A DNA stretch of 64,000 nt from JAGNDO01 sp963704975 (GTDB lineage: Bacteria; Chloroflexota; Anaerolineae; Caldilineales; Caldilineaceae), in contig CAVPIK010000044.1 of assembly GCA_963704975.1 (NCBI GenBank), positions 124,001 to 188,000 on the forward strand. Direction: 5' to 3'. Each line of letters begins with the position of its first letter. Position 1 is the first letter of the stretch. This document shows, piece after piece, positions 17,846 through 27,927 of this stretch. The notes under the pieces were generated by a model. The model was not told the origin of the DNA and ran no database searches. It was given only the letters and a program-made list of their open reading frames with translations. Position numbers and translations under genes: made by a program.

Positions 17846-20800
17846 CTATCTTCTAACATCCCCCGCCAATTCCCCCATCAGCGCCTTGGCCGCCAGCAGA
17901 TCCGGCGTGCCAAACCCCTCGGTGAAGCCGTCATAGACCGCCCGCAACAGGGATTCTCCCCTCATCGGGCCGGTCTTGGCGCTGAAGAGCCGGGCCAGTT
18001 GCGTCGCCGCCCGCAGCTCGGAAACCTTCGCCCCCAATTTCTGGGCCAGGGCCAGGGCGGATCGATAGCTCTCCGCAACGTCGCCATCATCCCGCCCCAG
18101 AGCAGTCAGGGCATCCCCCTTCAACGTCCACAGATCCGGCGCGTAGAAGAGGTCCCCGGTGTGGGCAAAGGCGTCCATGCCCCGGTCCACCGCGGTGAGG
18201 GCATTGTGGGGGCGTCCGGCGGCCAGGAAGGCTTCGGCCAACATGCCGAAATGCCAGCATTGGTGGAGTCGCGCCCCCTGGGCCTGGTCGTCGTCGATGG
18301 CCTGCTCGATCAGGGCCAACCCCACCCCTGGCTTGCCCAACAGGGTCAGACTCCAGCCCAGGGGAATGGCCCCGGCCACCCGCAAGCCGGGAAAGCCCCG
18401 CTCGACCCCCGTGCGCAAGGTCATGTCCGCATAGGGCCGGGCCAGATCTGGGGCGCGCAGCAGGTGATAGAGACCCGCCACCCCGCCATAGCCGTCGGCG
18501 CGGTTGAAGGGTTCGGCCAAGCCCTTGGCGTGGTCGAGCAAGACCTGGCAGCGTTGGGCGGCCTGATCGATCAGCCCCATCTGCCACAGGGCCATGGCCG
18601 AGGTGCCCAATCCGCAACAGGCGGCGTCGTGCCAGCCATAGTGGGGGCTGAGGGCTTCGTGGTCCGGGTGGCGATAGCGGGCCAGCCCGGCCTCGGCATG
18701 GGCCAGACATTGGGCATAGTTGCCCAAAAAGAAGTTGGGTGCCCACATGGCGTGGTGGGCCTGCATCAACAGATCCCCATCCCCCAACTCCTCGGCCATG
18801 CGCAGGCAATCGGTGGCCAGCTCCAAACTCTCCGCATGGTCTCCCCGATAGACGGCGATCTCGTGCAGGCCCCAATGGACGGTGAAGAGCAGGGAGGTGG
18901 ACTTGAGCTGGCGGCACAGAAAGAGCGCTCGATCATAGGCGGCCTTGGCCTCTGCGCCCAGAAAGTTGGTGGCGGTGCCCCAGTCTTCGCACAGGGCCAT
19001 CTGCAAATCCAGTTCCCGCTCCAGGGTGGACGGGTCCGCGGGCAGGGTGCGCAGCAGGTTGATGGCCCGATCCAAGTAGGCGATGGCCTCCCGATAGGAA
19101 TAGATCTGCCGGGCCAGGCCGGCGGCTTGTTGCAAATAGTGGATGGCCTGCTCCGCCAGCCCGCCCTGTTCGCACTGATAGGCCAATTGGGCGCTGATGG
19201 GGCCGGGCGCGCCGGGGTGCAGCCGTTCCAGGGCCTGGGCCAGCCGCCGGTGCAATAGCCGCCGCCGGGCCGGTTGCAGGGTCGGCATAGGCCACCTCCC
19301 GCAGGCGGTCGTGGCTGAACTCGTAGCCCGCTCACCCCTTGCTCCCGCACGATGCGCCGCTGCCACAGCTCGTCCAGGCTGCGCACCACGCTCTCTTCGT
19401 CATGCTCGCAGGCCGCGGTCAGCAGATCCGCGGTGAAGGCCCGCCCGATGGCCGCGGCCAGCCCGGCCAGATCCCGGGTCGGGGTCGAAAGCTGGGCCAG
19501 CCGGGCCTGGATCACGGCGTGGACCTTGGGCGGCAGGGCCAAGGGGCTGGACGGTGCGCCAGGGCTGGCAAGCTGGGCGCGCATGGTCTCGACCACAAAG
19601 AGGGGGTTGCCCTCGGTGGCGGCGAAGAGCCGGTCCGCCTGGGCCGTGTCTAGCTTGGCTTCGGCGATGCTCTCGGCCAGGGCCGTGGTCTCCCCTGTGT
19701 CCAGAGGGGCCAAGGGAAGCTCTGTCAGCAGTTCAAGCCCGCTCAATTCGACCAGAAAACTGGTCACGGGATGGTCCCGATCCAACACGTTGTTGCGCTG
19801 GGTGGCCAGCACGAGCAGTCGGGCCTTGGCGAAGTGATGCGCCACATAGAGCAGCCAGGTCAACGTCTCCTCATCGCACCATTGCAGATCGTCCAAGACC
19901 AGGATCAAGGCCCGGTCATCGGGGACGAGGGCACGGCCCAAGGCCTCAAAGAGCCGCTGACGCTGTCCCAGTTCGGTCAGGGGTTCGGGCGCAGGCAAGC
20001 CAGGGTCGGCGGCCAGCAGTTCGGGGAGCAGGCGGGCCAACTCCCTGCGCCAGACCGGGGCCAGGCGGGCCAGATCCGGCTGAAGGATCTCGCTGCGCAG
20101 CCATTCCACCACGGGCGCATAGGCCAGCCCCCCCTCGGCCGCGTAAGCCCGGCTGTGCAGGGTTCTGATCCCCTGCTGCCCCGCCCAGTGCAACAGCTCC
20201 TCGGCCAGGCGCGTCTTGCCCAACCCGGCCTCGCCCTGCACGCAGACCACCCGCAGACCGCCCCGGTTGACCGTGCGCCACAGGGTTTGCAGCATCCCCC
20301 ACTCGGCCTGACGGCCCACAAAGGGCGTGCGGGCGGACCGGGGTTGGGCCAGGGCCGCCGTCCACCTGGCGCAATCGTTCGTAGACTTCCTGGGTGGCTG
20401 GGCTGGGGGCCACATCCAGTTCCCGCTCCAAGGCCGAAGCGCAGGTGTGATAGACCCGCAGGGCCGCGGCCCGGTCCCCGGTGAGGGCGTAGAGACGCAT
20501 GAGCCGGCGATAGGTGGCCTCGTGCAGGGGATCGTAGCGCAACAACTGCTGGGCGTGGGCGATGGCCGAGGCATGGTTGCGCCGCTCTTCGTGGAGCAGG
20601 ACAAGCTGCTCCATTGCGCCCACATAGGCCTGGGCCAGCCGCTCCCGCACGGGCAAAATCCAATCATCGTAGCAGCCGGGCATCAGATCCCCGGCATAGG
20701 CCGCCACGGCCTGTTCCAACCCGGCGATCTTGGCCGGTCCTTGGGCCAGGGCCGCCCGCCCCAGGGCATTCTCGAAGATGGCCACATCCAGGGAATAGGC

Positions 20801-21092
20801 CGCATCCGCCCGCCAGCCCACCGTGCGCTCATCCACGCGCAGATAGGCCTCCGGGTTGGGAAAGCGCCGTTTCAGCGTGTGCAGAAGCTGGCGCAGATTG
20901 GTCTGGGCCTGGGCGTCGGAGGTTTCGGGCCAAAAGAGGAAGGCGATCTGCTGTCGGGTCTGGGGTGCGGCCCGGTGGATGAGCAGATAGGCAAGCAGGG
21001 ATTGCAGACGCGGGGAGAGGGCGGCGGGACTCGTCTCCGTTGGAAAGGCTGAATGGGCCGAACAGATGAACACGCAGAAGCGACTCGGCCAT
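17846..21092 (-). CDS. SARP/BTAD-type transcriptional regulator with AAA ATPase and TPR-like domains (four frame breaks)
   Basis: One large gene read from ATG 21092 down to 17846 if four extra bases (near 21015, 20370, 19310 and 19285) are ignored. Order: winged-helix DNA-binding part (LLRVHLFGPFSLSNGDESR, then LQSLLAYLLIHRAAPQTRQQ); BTAD tetratricopeptide domain (LRYDPLHEATYRRLMRLYA, GDRAAALRVYHTCASALERE); ATPase domain (FVGRQAEWGMLQTLW, Walker A VQGEAGLGKTRLAEELL, Walker B ALILVLDDLQWCDEETLTW); then a long TPR-like helical C-terminus rich in Ala and Leu. Such proteins activate secondary-metabolism or carbohydrate genes in response to an unknown ligand or ATP. The target is unknown; it faces both neighbours convergently or divergently. 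All fragments read without stops in the shifted frames, so it is likely one intact gene in the organism. Confidence 0.8.
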
Positions 21093-21218
21093 GGGCGTGG
21101 GCCATCCCAAGGGTTCGGGAGTGTCGGCAACCTGGCGGTCGACCCGGACGGCTGACAGGCTGTGTTTGGCGGGAGTTGCAAGGGGAAGAAGGAGGGCGAA
21201 GCAAGGGTGAATGAGGGG

Positions 21219-21246
21219 AGTATAGCACAAGGGGGAAAGTGAGCAA
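21219..21246 (-). promoter_or_regulatory. Possible promoter of the SARP-type regulator
   Basis: On the minus strand TATACT (21224-21219) is preceded after 16 bases by TTGCTC (21246-21241). The -35 match is weak. It would give a leader of about 120 bases before ATG 21092. Confidence 0.35.
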
Positions 21247-21286
21247 CGAGCAATTTTTGGCTGGGATGCGTTCCACATAGAGGTTT

Positions 21287-21351
21287 GGGTGTGCAGACAG
21301 AGGGAGGGGCAACTGGCCCAATCGGGCCAGTTTACCTATCTGTGCACACCC
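21287..21351. repeat. Nested hairpins between the regulator and the decayed repeat gene
   Basis: Outer arms GGGTGTGCA (21287-21295) and TGCACACCC (21343-21351) enclose an inner hairpin AACTGGCCC (21311-21319) / GGGCCAGTT (21324-21332) with a 4-base loop. It lies just after the minus-strand stop at 21378-21380 and may act as its terminator. Confidence 0.65.
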
Positions 21352-21377
21352 CCGAACCCCTGCCCTTCCCTAAAAAG

Positions 21378-24110
21378 CTAGTTGCCCATCTCCATCTCCC
21401 CCAGTCCAGCATGTCGGCCACGGAAATCTACGTGGTATACCTTCGTCGTCAGTGCCAGCGAACGGCATCTGATGTACGGGTAGCCGGACATGTCGTAGGT
21501 GGTAAAGTAGTCGGCATCAAAGCCGCCAGGGCACCATCAGCATCAGATGGGCCGGGGTGGTGACCCACTCTTCCCCGTCGGCGGGACCGCTGGCCGTGGG
21601 GTCTGTGTTGCTTTCATCGCTGCCGCCGGCCAGCATATAGCCCAGACCAGGGCCCGGCACGTGGCCGGATCGCGTCGCTGGCAAAACCTGCTTCCATGAT
21701 GGGGTCGTTGCAGGAAGAAGATGCATGCCCGCGAACAGCCGTCGGGATAGCGACCCGGCCCGTTCGTCCCCCTCTGCCAGCGCCAACCATCGAGTTCCTC
21801 CTTCTTCCAGATTGCCCATTGATAAACCCTCATGGGCAATGCTGGCCGAGCTCAGCACGTCACATGTTCGTCGCTCATCGCCCATCTCTTCGCGGTGATC
21901 GCCGACGGGGATCGTGGGATCCCAGTAGCAGTGCCATCCCCACGTGGATGCTCAAGCTACATCTTGCTTCGCTATGAAGAAATATCTAACAAAAACCAAC
22001 AGGTCCATGACAGTGAGGACAGGGGTGCTGACCCAGTCCTCCTCCCAGCGTGCCATGCCATCGATGCATTGTGGAGGTTGTCGGCCAGCAGCCAGCATGG
22101 GAATGCCCGCACCCTGATGCTCCGGCTCCTCACCAGCACCCAAAGGCTTGGCTTCCAGTTGCTGCAGTTGATGCAGTTGGGCCTGGAGATGGTTCCCCAA
22201 CCCGGCAGGTGATCAATACAACCATCCATCTTTCCTCCAGGACAACATGGGGTTCCCGTGTTGGGTGCAACTCCAAATCATCATCCTCGCAATTCCACTC
22301 ACGTGCCTGCCCGCTTGGGGTTTGGCAATAGGGAGGCTGTGGTTTGCACAAACCAGACGGGGGTGCAGTCACTCATGCAGCTCAAAACAATATAATCAGC
22401 CATGATGGTTCACCACAAGGAAGCAAAAGTCATCCGAGGATTTCAATTCAAACCACATAATAAAGCTAATGAAAGTGAGTGGATGCTCATGGTTCATGTC
22501 TTCGTTGGGAGGCTAAACTCTGGTGCCCACAGTCACCCAAATTGGTGGTCTACCGTCGGCATCCCGATGCAGAAACAGCAGGAGGCAGCATCCAGCTGAA
22601 TGTCCCACCATGCTGTTGCCAATCGATGGAGTGGGGGTCCATGGCTGAGCCCAGTGACAGGTGTATGCCCACAATGCAGCAATGATGCCGCTGGAAGCAT
22701 TCAATCCACTGTCTATGGCTTCCGGCCTTGATCTGCTGAATATCTCAACTGCATGACCCGGGCAGTGTGCAGTATACTGGCATGGACCAGCTCGGGAGGT
22801 GGTCATACTCCGAAGTGAGTGCACAAACATGACATTGCCGTCCCTGGGACATGTCAATGCATGGTGAGGTCAGTGACATAGAAACAGCCCGGGACATGAT
22901 AGAGGGTGGGCAGGGGTGATGGTCCCAGCTCTTACCCCATCAAGCAGGAGACAGCTGGCCATGGAATGTGTGCTCTGCGTCCACTGCCACAGCAGCATGT
23001 GGCCCCCAGCCAGGGGCCAGGCACATGGCCAGGATAAGCCACTGCAAACCTACTGATCTGATGGGGTGGTTGCCAAGAAGGGGTGGCCCCAGCAAGGTCG
23101 CCCAGTGGGTGGCAAACCAGCCATTGCATGCCCTGTCCAGGACAATAATCCGAATGCCTCCTCTCTTCCCCAATACCCAGTGATCGTCATTTGGCAATGA
23201 GCCTGGGGAGGAACTCGCTCATCATGCCACTAGCTTACAGTCTCCCCATCTCTTAGGTGATGGGTATGGCAAACGGGGATGGTCCAATACTCATCATGCC
23301 CATGCACAGTGATAAAGCTCATGTCTTTGGCTGTCTGGAGGCACAGCATGAACAGCAGGGGAAGGAACATGGCAGCAGCACCATATGGCTCCCGCTCCTG
23401 GCCTCCACAGGTGCCATTGCCATGGGATGGGTTGCTGGAGGGGTGCAGCAGCCAGCCAACATGGAAATGCATCACCTGCAATATTTCCGGCTCCTGGCCA
23501 CACCAACTCACTTACCACTTACCGTCCATGGTTCCATGGGGATGATTCCACAGTCCAGGCCAATGGGCATGCAGGTCAGCAGTTGCTGCCTCTTGCAGCA
23601 CCAACATGGGCATGCATCCTGGTGCCCAATCCAAATGATGATGGAAATGGACATGGGTGGCATCATGGCCATCTGGGCATGATAGCTCATGGGCAGACCA
23701 GGTGCTGGGCCACCCAATAGCCCCAACCCAGGCATTGACACACAAACCAAACACAGACAAAATCTGAACCACTGGGCAATGTGAATGAGTGGGATTCCCT
23801 CCCTTTGAAAGCAACAACCAACTCGCATGCTCTTCACTTCGCATTCAATGCCATCTGATGAGCACTCCATTATGCTGATGATGGAGCTGCCGTCGGCTTC
23901 TCCATGATGCAGTTGAATGCATCAAGTGCTATGATCACAGGTATCCCCGTGGTGGATAGGCGGACTTCCGATGGGAGTGGCAGCTTGATGTTGATCCCCA
24001 CCACAGCCCATGGGAAGCTGGGAGTGGGGCTGGGTGCCCGGCTGGGCATGCCGGTCAATGTCGTCGCTAATGGTTCTGCCATTCCTTTGGGTGACGGGTG
24101 ATCCACTTGT
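21378..24110 (-). pseudogene. Decayed tandem-repeat protein gene, CpG-depleted
   Basis: The minus strand holds at least five copies, about 430-470 bases apart (anchors near 21630, 22100, 22570, 22995 and 23455), of a roughly 150-residue unit. The best-preserved unit (about 21400-21900) reads HVPGPGLGYMLAGGSDESNT, then GPADGEEWVTTPAHLMLMV, then DYFTTYDMSGYPYI after a frame change. The unit near 22100 gives GAGIPMLAAGRQPPQ then WEEDWVSTPVLTV; the one near 22995 gives HVPGPWLGATCCCGSG. All units are broken by stops and shifts. From about 21950 to 24030 CpG is scarce and TpG/CpA abundant, unlike every neighbour. The function of the intact family is not known to me; it looks like a secreted or surface domain. 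Confidence 0.6.
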
Positions 24111-24121
24111 TCACGCCCCTT

Positions 24122-24193
24122 CCTCCTGACCCTCCAATTCTGGGGGAGGTGGTGAACAGATGCCCCCCAACCTTGGGGGGTGGGGGGCGGGGA
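24122..24193. repeat. GC-rich palindromic element, copy 3
   Basis: Contains CCTCCAATTCTGGGGGAGG and CCCCCCAACCTTGGGGGG followed by a G-rich run, in the opposite orientation to the copies at 668-762 and 6911-6984. It marks the right edge of the CpG-depleted block. Confidence 0.7.
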
Positions 24194-24329
24194 TGGACAA
24201 CCGCGATCCTCGCAACCTCCGCTCATGTTTCCATCCGTCGTAAGAGCTTCTGTGTTTGCCAAGAAAATCGCAAACAAAAAGAGAGAATGCGACAGGTCTC
24301 CATCACCCTTCTGTCTTTGTTGAATGTAG

Positions 24330-25348
24330 TTGGGTGAGATGGAACCCGGATGGGTGCCCTTCCACACAGGCACGGTGACGCTCAATGGGCCCTGGGCAGC
24401 ACCCTCGGCCACCGGCAGGGCGGCGATGGCGTCGCCTTGGGGAGTGGTCAGGCTGTGGCTGCACGCAGCCCTTCGAAGGTGCGGCCCATCACTGGCGTCG
24501 GTCTCGACGCTGGCCACGATGGCTTGGCCTGAACCAGGTTCAGGCTCATGCCCACCACGCTGGCTTCTTCGGCGTCTTTGATGCCGTTGGCGTTGGCGTC
24601 GGCAAAGTCAACCTGCACCGCATCACCCGCCACGTCTGCGCTGGCGGCCACGTCACTGTGGAGACCGGGGCAACCGGGGCGGCTTCCACGGCAGCGGCCT
24701 CAACCGGGGCGACTTCCACAGCGGCAGCTCAACGGGGGCAACCTCAACCGGGGCGGCGGCTTCCGGCGCAACGACCTCTGCCGGAGCATCCAGCCCGCTC
24801 ATCTGGGACAGGGCCCCAGCCAGGGCGCCGGTGAAGACATCAAACTTCTGGCGGCCCACATCCAGCACGGCGATGGAGTCGGTCATCTCACCCAACTGGG
24901 CTTGCTGGGCTTGCAGGCTCTCCTGGGCGGCCCCGATCTCAGTCATGGCCGCACCGATCTCTGTCTGCAAGCCGGGGATGACGTCTGCCTGCCCCTGTAG
25001 CCCTTCCAACCGGGCCACAACCGTGTCCAGGTTGGCGCTCAGGGCGCCCACGTTTTGATCCACGGCCACAATGGTGTCCTGCATGGACCGGATCTGCCCG
25101 GCGGTGTTGAAGCGAATGGTGCCTCGGTTGACGATGGCAAGCACTAGCAAGGTCAGGAAGACGCCCAGCAGTGCGCCGCCAATGGCAGCCCCCAACATGG
25201 CCAAGGAATCTCGGCCCGGATTGTTGTACTCCAGCTTGGGCGGTGCATCCACTTTGACGTGATCGGCAATCATCGGGCTAGACTCAACCTTCGCTTCGCT
25301 CTTTGCCAGGGTGCTGGCTACGTTCAAATGCTCTTGTTGTACGCTCAT
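24330..25348 (-). CDS. Membrane-anchored coiled-coil protein with a C-terminal SdrD/B-like module (several frame breaks)
   Basis: ATG 25348 follows AAAAGGAAA on the minus strand. About 60 cytoplasmic residues lead to one TM helix (LAMLGAAIGGALLGVFLTLL), then a long coiled coil (QIRSMQDTIVAVDQNVGALS to QAQQAQLGEMTDSIAVLDVG) and an Ala/Pro/Val/Glu linker. After frame changes near 24700 and 24660 comes VQVDFADANANGIKDAEEA and GMSLNLVQA, the calcium-loop-like start of an SdrD/B or carboxypeptidase-regulatory-like beta module, later SLTTPQGDAIAALPVAEG. The 3' end is uncertain because homology fades near 24330 and the frame runs on into the decayed region. Probable envelope or surface protein of unknown role. 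Confidence 0.6.
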
Positions 25349-25629
25349 GGCTTTTCCTTTTCTCGAAATTTCTGCTTGCCACAGCCGCAGGCAGGCGACT
25401 AGAAGAATGATCAGCGCTCATGACAAGGAACTGTTGATGTCAGACTTGGCACGAACAGGGTTACTCCCTCCATCTTACCGGGGGACGCGCTTTGCGTCAA
25501 GTATAAAAGCGTCCATTTGGTTGACAATCAGTTTGCGATCCGGCCATTTTCGGGCAGAAAGGCGAGATCTGCCTGGGTCGTAGCCCAACCGTTGCCATCG
25601 CGCCGGGTTTGGCCCAGCCCCATGACGGT
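25349..25629. other. Divergent intergenic region
   Basis: About 280 bases between the coiled-coil gene and the methyltransferase gene, which point away from each other. Apart from the promoter at 25630-25659 I see no gene, repeat or RNA motif here. Confidence 0.5.
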
Positions 25630-25659
25630 TTGTGAGCAGACCTGGGTAGGAGCTATAAT
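25630..25659 (+). promoter_or_regulatory. Sigma-70-type promoter giving a nearly leaderless mRNA
   Basis: TTGTGA (25630-25635), an 18-base spacer and a perfect TATAAT (25654-25659). The ATG of the methyltransferase gene begins at 25666, six bases after the -10 box, so transcription should start at or within a base or two of the start codon. Confidence 0.7.
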
Positions 25660-25665
25660 CGTGCC

Positions 25666-26949
25666 ATGCACACTGCTCAGTCAAACGCCCTACCCACCCC
25701 CCAGGTTCCAGAGGAGTTTGACCCTGCCACCGTCGATTTTCTCTTTTCCGCCCAAGCAGACGTTTTGTTGGAAACCTTGGCCCAGGCAGATTTGGGGCCG
25801 GATCGCACCCTGGAAAACCTCATGCGCCTGCGCCGAGAGGTCTCCCCGGTCCAGGCCGGCGCGTTGTTGACCACAGCCCGGCTGCGCCACCGGGGGGCGG
25901 ACAAGTTCCCCCACGCCGAGAAGATGTTCTTTGTCACCGAAGCCTTGGAGCAGGCGACCACCCAGCCCATAGCCCACCACCGGGCAGCGTGGATTCACCG
26001 CCACGCCCCGCCGGGCAACGTGCTGGACCTGGGCTGCGGCATCGGCGGCGACACCCTGGCCCTGGCCAAACATCGCCCGGTGATCGCCTACGAACTGGCG
26101 GCGGACCGGCTGCGCTTTGCCCAGGCCAACGCCGAAAGCCTGAACTTGCCCTGGCCCATCCACTTCGCCCAGGCCGATTGGACCGCCGAACTGGCCGCCG
26201 ACAGCTTGCCGGAAGCCGCCGCCGCCTTCGCCGACCCGGCCCGCCGGGTGGACGGGCGCAGGGTCTTCAGCCTCCACGAGATGGTGCCGCCCCTGTCCGT
26301 TCTGTTGAAGCTGGCGGAACGGGTCCCCGCCCTGGGCGTGAAGGTGGCCCCCGGCGTGGCCGACCACGAGATTCCGCCCCAGGCTGCTGTGGAGTTTCTC
26401 AGCCATCGGGGCGTGTGCAAAGAGGCTATTCTCTGGTTTGGTCCCCTGGCCCAGGCTGCCCCGGCCCAGCGCTGGGCCTCTGTTTTTCAAGAAAAAGCGG
26501 ACGGCGACGGCACATGGCATCAGCTTGCCGGGCCGGGCGAAGGAGCCCCGGTGCAGTCCTTGCCCGATGGCCCCCAAATCGAGGGACTCTTCCTCCACGA
26601 GCCGGACCCCGCGGTGATTCGGGCCGGGGTTTTGGATCAGCTGTGCCGGGAAATGGACGCCCATTTGTTTGACGAGCAGATCGCCTATTTGATCAGCTCG
26701 GGGACCAAATCTCATCCTTTGGTGCAAAGTTTTCGCCTGCTAGAGGTACATGATTTCAGCCTCAAACGCATCAATCGCCGGCTACAAGCCCTGGGCATCG
26801 GGCGGCTAGAAATCAAAAAGCGCGGATCGCCCATTGACCCCGAAGCCTTCCGGCGCAGCCTCAAACCCGCCCCCACCGACCGCCCCGGCGTGATCTTCCT
26901 GACCCGGCAAGGGGATCGGCGGTTGGTGTTGATTGGTGAACGACTGTAG
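25666..26949 (+). CDS. Class I SAM-dependent methyltransferase with THUMP-like C-terminal domain
   Basis: 427 residues. An N-terminal helical region leads to the SAM-binding Rossmann fold: motif I VLDLGCGIGGDTLALAKH (about residue 119), acidic loop PVIAYELAADRLRFAQANAE, then FAQADWTAE and FADPARRVDGRR. The C-terminal part ends HDFSLKRINRRLQALGIGRL, EIKKRGSPIDPEAF and GDRRLVLIGERL, matching the THUMP-like domain that accompanies a widespread actinobacterial/Chloroflexi methyltransferase family. The substrate of this family is not established; RNA is suggested by the THUMP-like part. A promoter with TATAAT ends six bases before the ATG, so the mRNA is probably leaderless. Confidence 0.82.
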   Translation: MHTAQSNALPTPQVPEEFDPATVDFLFSAQADVLLETLAQADLGPDRTLENLMRLRREVSPVQAGALLTTARLRHRGADKFPHAEKMFFVTEALEQATTQPIAHHRAAWIHRHAPPGNVLDLGCGIGGDTLALAKHRPVIAYELAADRLRFAQANAESLNLPWPIHFAQADWTAELAADSLPEAAAAFADPARRVDGRRVFSLHEMVPPLSVLLKLAERVPALGVKVAPGVADHEIPPQAAVEFLSHRGVCKEAILWFGPLAQAAPAQRWASVFQEKADGDGTWHQLAGPGEGAPVQSLPDGPQIEGLFLHEPDPAVIRAGVLDQLCREMDAHLFDEQIAYLISSGTKSHPLVQSFRLLEVHDFSLKRINRRLQALGIGRLEIKKRGSPIDPEAFRRSLKPAPTDRPGVIFLTRQGDRRLVLIGERL

Positions 26950-26968
26950 GTGCGGTTTTCAACCGCAC
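26950..26968. terminator. Short hairpin after the methyltransferase gene
   Basis: Arms GTGCGGTT (26950-26957) and AACCGCAC (26961-26968) with a TTC loop lie right after the stop. No long U-tract follows, so termination is possible but not certain. Confidence 0.5.
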
Positions 26969-27006
26969 AACGCACATTATTTTAGATTTGTGGTTGGAGC
27001 GCAATA

Positions 27007-27537
27007 ATGGATGACGTGAAAGTTCCCACCGTGGCCGAAGTCGTGGCCCTGGGCGCAGAGTTAGGCCAGCTTTTGCAGGCAAACGGCATGATGTGCGCCA
27101 CCGCCGAAAGCTGCACCGGCGGGCTGATCGGCCACCTGCTCACGGAGACGCCGGGCAGTTCGGCCTGGTTCGCCGGGGGTGCCGTGGTCTACAGCTATGA
27201 AGCCAAAGAACGAGTGCTGGGCGTCGGCCACGACTCGCTGATGATGTTCGGCGCCGTCAGCAACCGGGTGGCCCAAGAGATGGCCCAGGGCGCGCTGGAC
27301 CTCTACAATGTCGACGTGGCCGTAGCCGTCACCGGCATCGCCGGTCCCGGCGGCGGTACGCCGGACAAGCCCACCGGCACGGTCCACTTTCACCTGGCGG
27401 CCCGGGGCGGCATCCACCGGCCAATGCGCATCGTCTGGGGCGCGGACCGCTCCGGCAACAAACTGCTCACCGCGCAAGCCGCCATCCGCATGATGATGGA
27501 CTATGTGAACGAATCCACGGTGTCGTGTATGCTGTAA
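27007..27537 (+). CDS. pncC: CinA C-terminal-domain protein, nicotinamide-nucleotide amidohydrolase (PncC)
   Basis: 176 residues; only the CinA C-terminal domain is present, as in stand-alone PncC. Motifs: ATAESCTGGLIGHLLTETPGSS, WFAGGAVVYSYEAKERVLGV, AVSNRVAQEMAQGA, VDVAVAVTGIAGPGGGTPDKPTGTV. PncC deamidates NMN to nicotinate mononucleotide in NAD recycling. A short heptamer array follows the stop. Confidence 0.88.
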   Translation: MDDVKVPTVAEVVALGAELGQLLQANGMMCATAESCTGGLIGHLLTETPGSSAWFAGGAVVYSYEAKERVLGVGHDSLMMFGAVSNRVAQEMAQGALDLYNVDVAVAVTGIAGPGGGTPDKPTGTVHFHLAARGGIHRPMRIVWGADRSGNKLLTAQAAIRMMMDYVNESTVSCML

Positions 27538-27542
27538 AACCT

Positions 27543-27620
27543 GTTGCGTGTTGCGTGTTGCGTGACCTGTCGGGCGAATAGTGCCGTTCACCACGCACCA
27601 CGCAACACGTAATACGCAAC
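27543..27620. repeat. Inverted heptamer array, unit GTTGCGT
   Basis: Arm one (27543-27565) has three GTTGCGT units; arm two (27592-27620) has ACGCACC, ACGCAAC, ACGTAAT, ACGCAAC. It fills the gap from the CinA-type stop to the ribosome-binding site GAAGGAG of the next gene. Confidence 0.8.
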
Positions 27621-27644
27621 TACCCTTTGAAGGAGATCGAAACT

Positions 27645-27914
27645 ATGAAACAACAAGTCCTGGTCAACGAACCCGTACGTATGTTATCCCGACTGGGGGC
27701 CAAGGGGGAAGTGGCCCCTACGTCGTTTATTTGGCGGGACAAGACCCGCTATGTGGATGTGATTGGCCGTCAATGGGAAGAGCGGGTGGGGGGCAAGAAT
27801 TTGCGCTGCTACTTGATCCAAGCTGTAGACACCAATACCTTCGAGGTGCGCCACGACCCGGCAACGGATGAGTGGACCCTGCACCGAGCCTGGTTGCGAG
27901 ATCTGGCGGTCTAG
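27645..27914 (+). CDS. DUF6504-like small protein with an in-frame palindromic insert
   Basis: 89 residues from ATG 27645 (GAAGGAG upstream). The body PTSFIWRDKTRYVDVIGRQW, EERVGGKNLRCYLIQAVD and FEVRHDPATDEWTLHRAWLR resembles the small DUF6504 proteins found beside DNA-repair genes in actinobacteria and Chloroflexi; no catalytic motif is visible. About ten N-terminal residues (SRLGAKGEVA) come from a GC-rich hairpin, GGGGCCA...TGGCCCC (27692-27722), which looks inserted. Function unknown. Confidence 0.6.
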   Translation: MKQQVLVNEPVRMLSRLGAKGEVAPTSFIWRDKTRYVDVIGRQWEERVGGKNLRCYLIQAVDTNTFEVRHDPATDEWTLHRAWLRDLAV

Positions 27915-27927
27915 GAGTATTCGCATA

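Noticed and set aside
17777..19258. Plus-strand frame of 493 codons opposite the SARP-type regulator
   Set aside because: Repetitive Gly/Gln/Pro composition and no family features; the minus strand carries the TPR-like helical domain of the regulator.
22000..24000. Diversity-generating retroelement or variable-region hypermutation as the cause of the unusual block
   Set aside because: Changes centre on CpG rather than on adenines, the block has many stops, and no reverse transcriptase or template repeat is visible.
22000..24000. Eukaryotic contamination as the origin of the CpG-poor block
   Set aside because: Its repeat units align with the CpG-rich unit next to it and with the same motif order on the minus strand, so it belongs to the bacterial locus. 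Not fully excluded.
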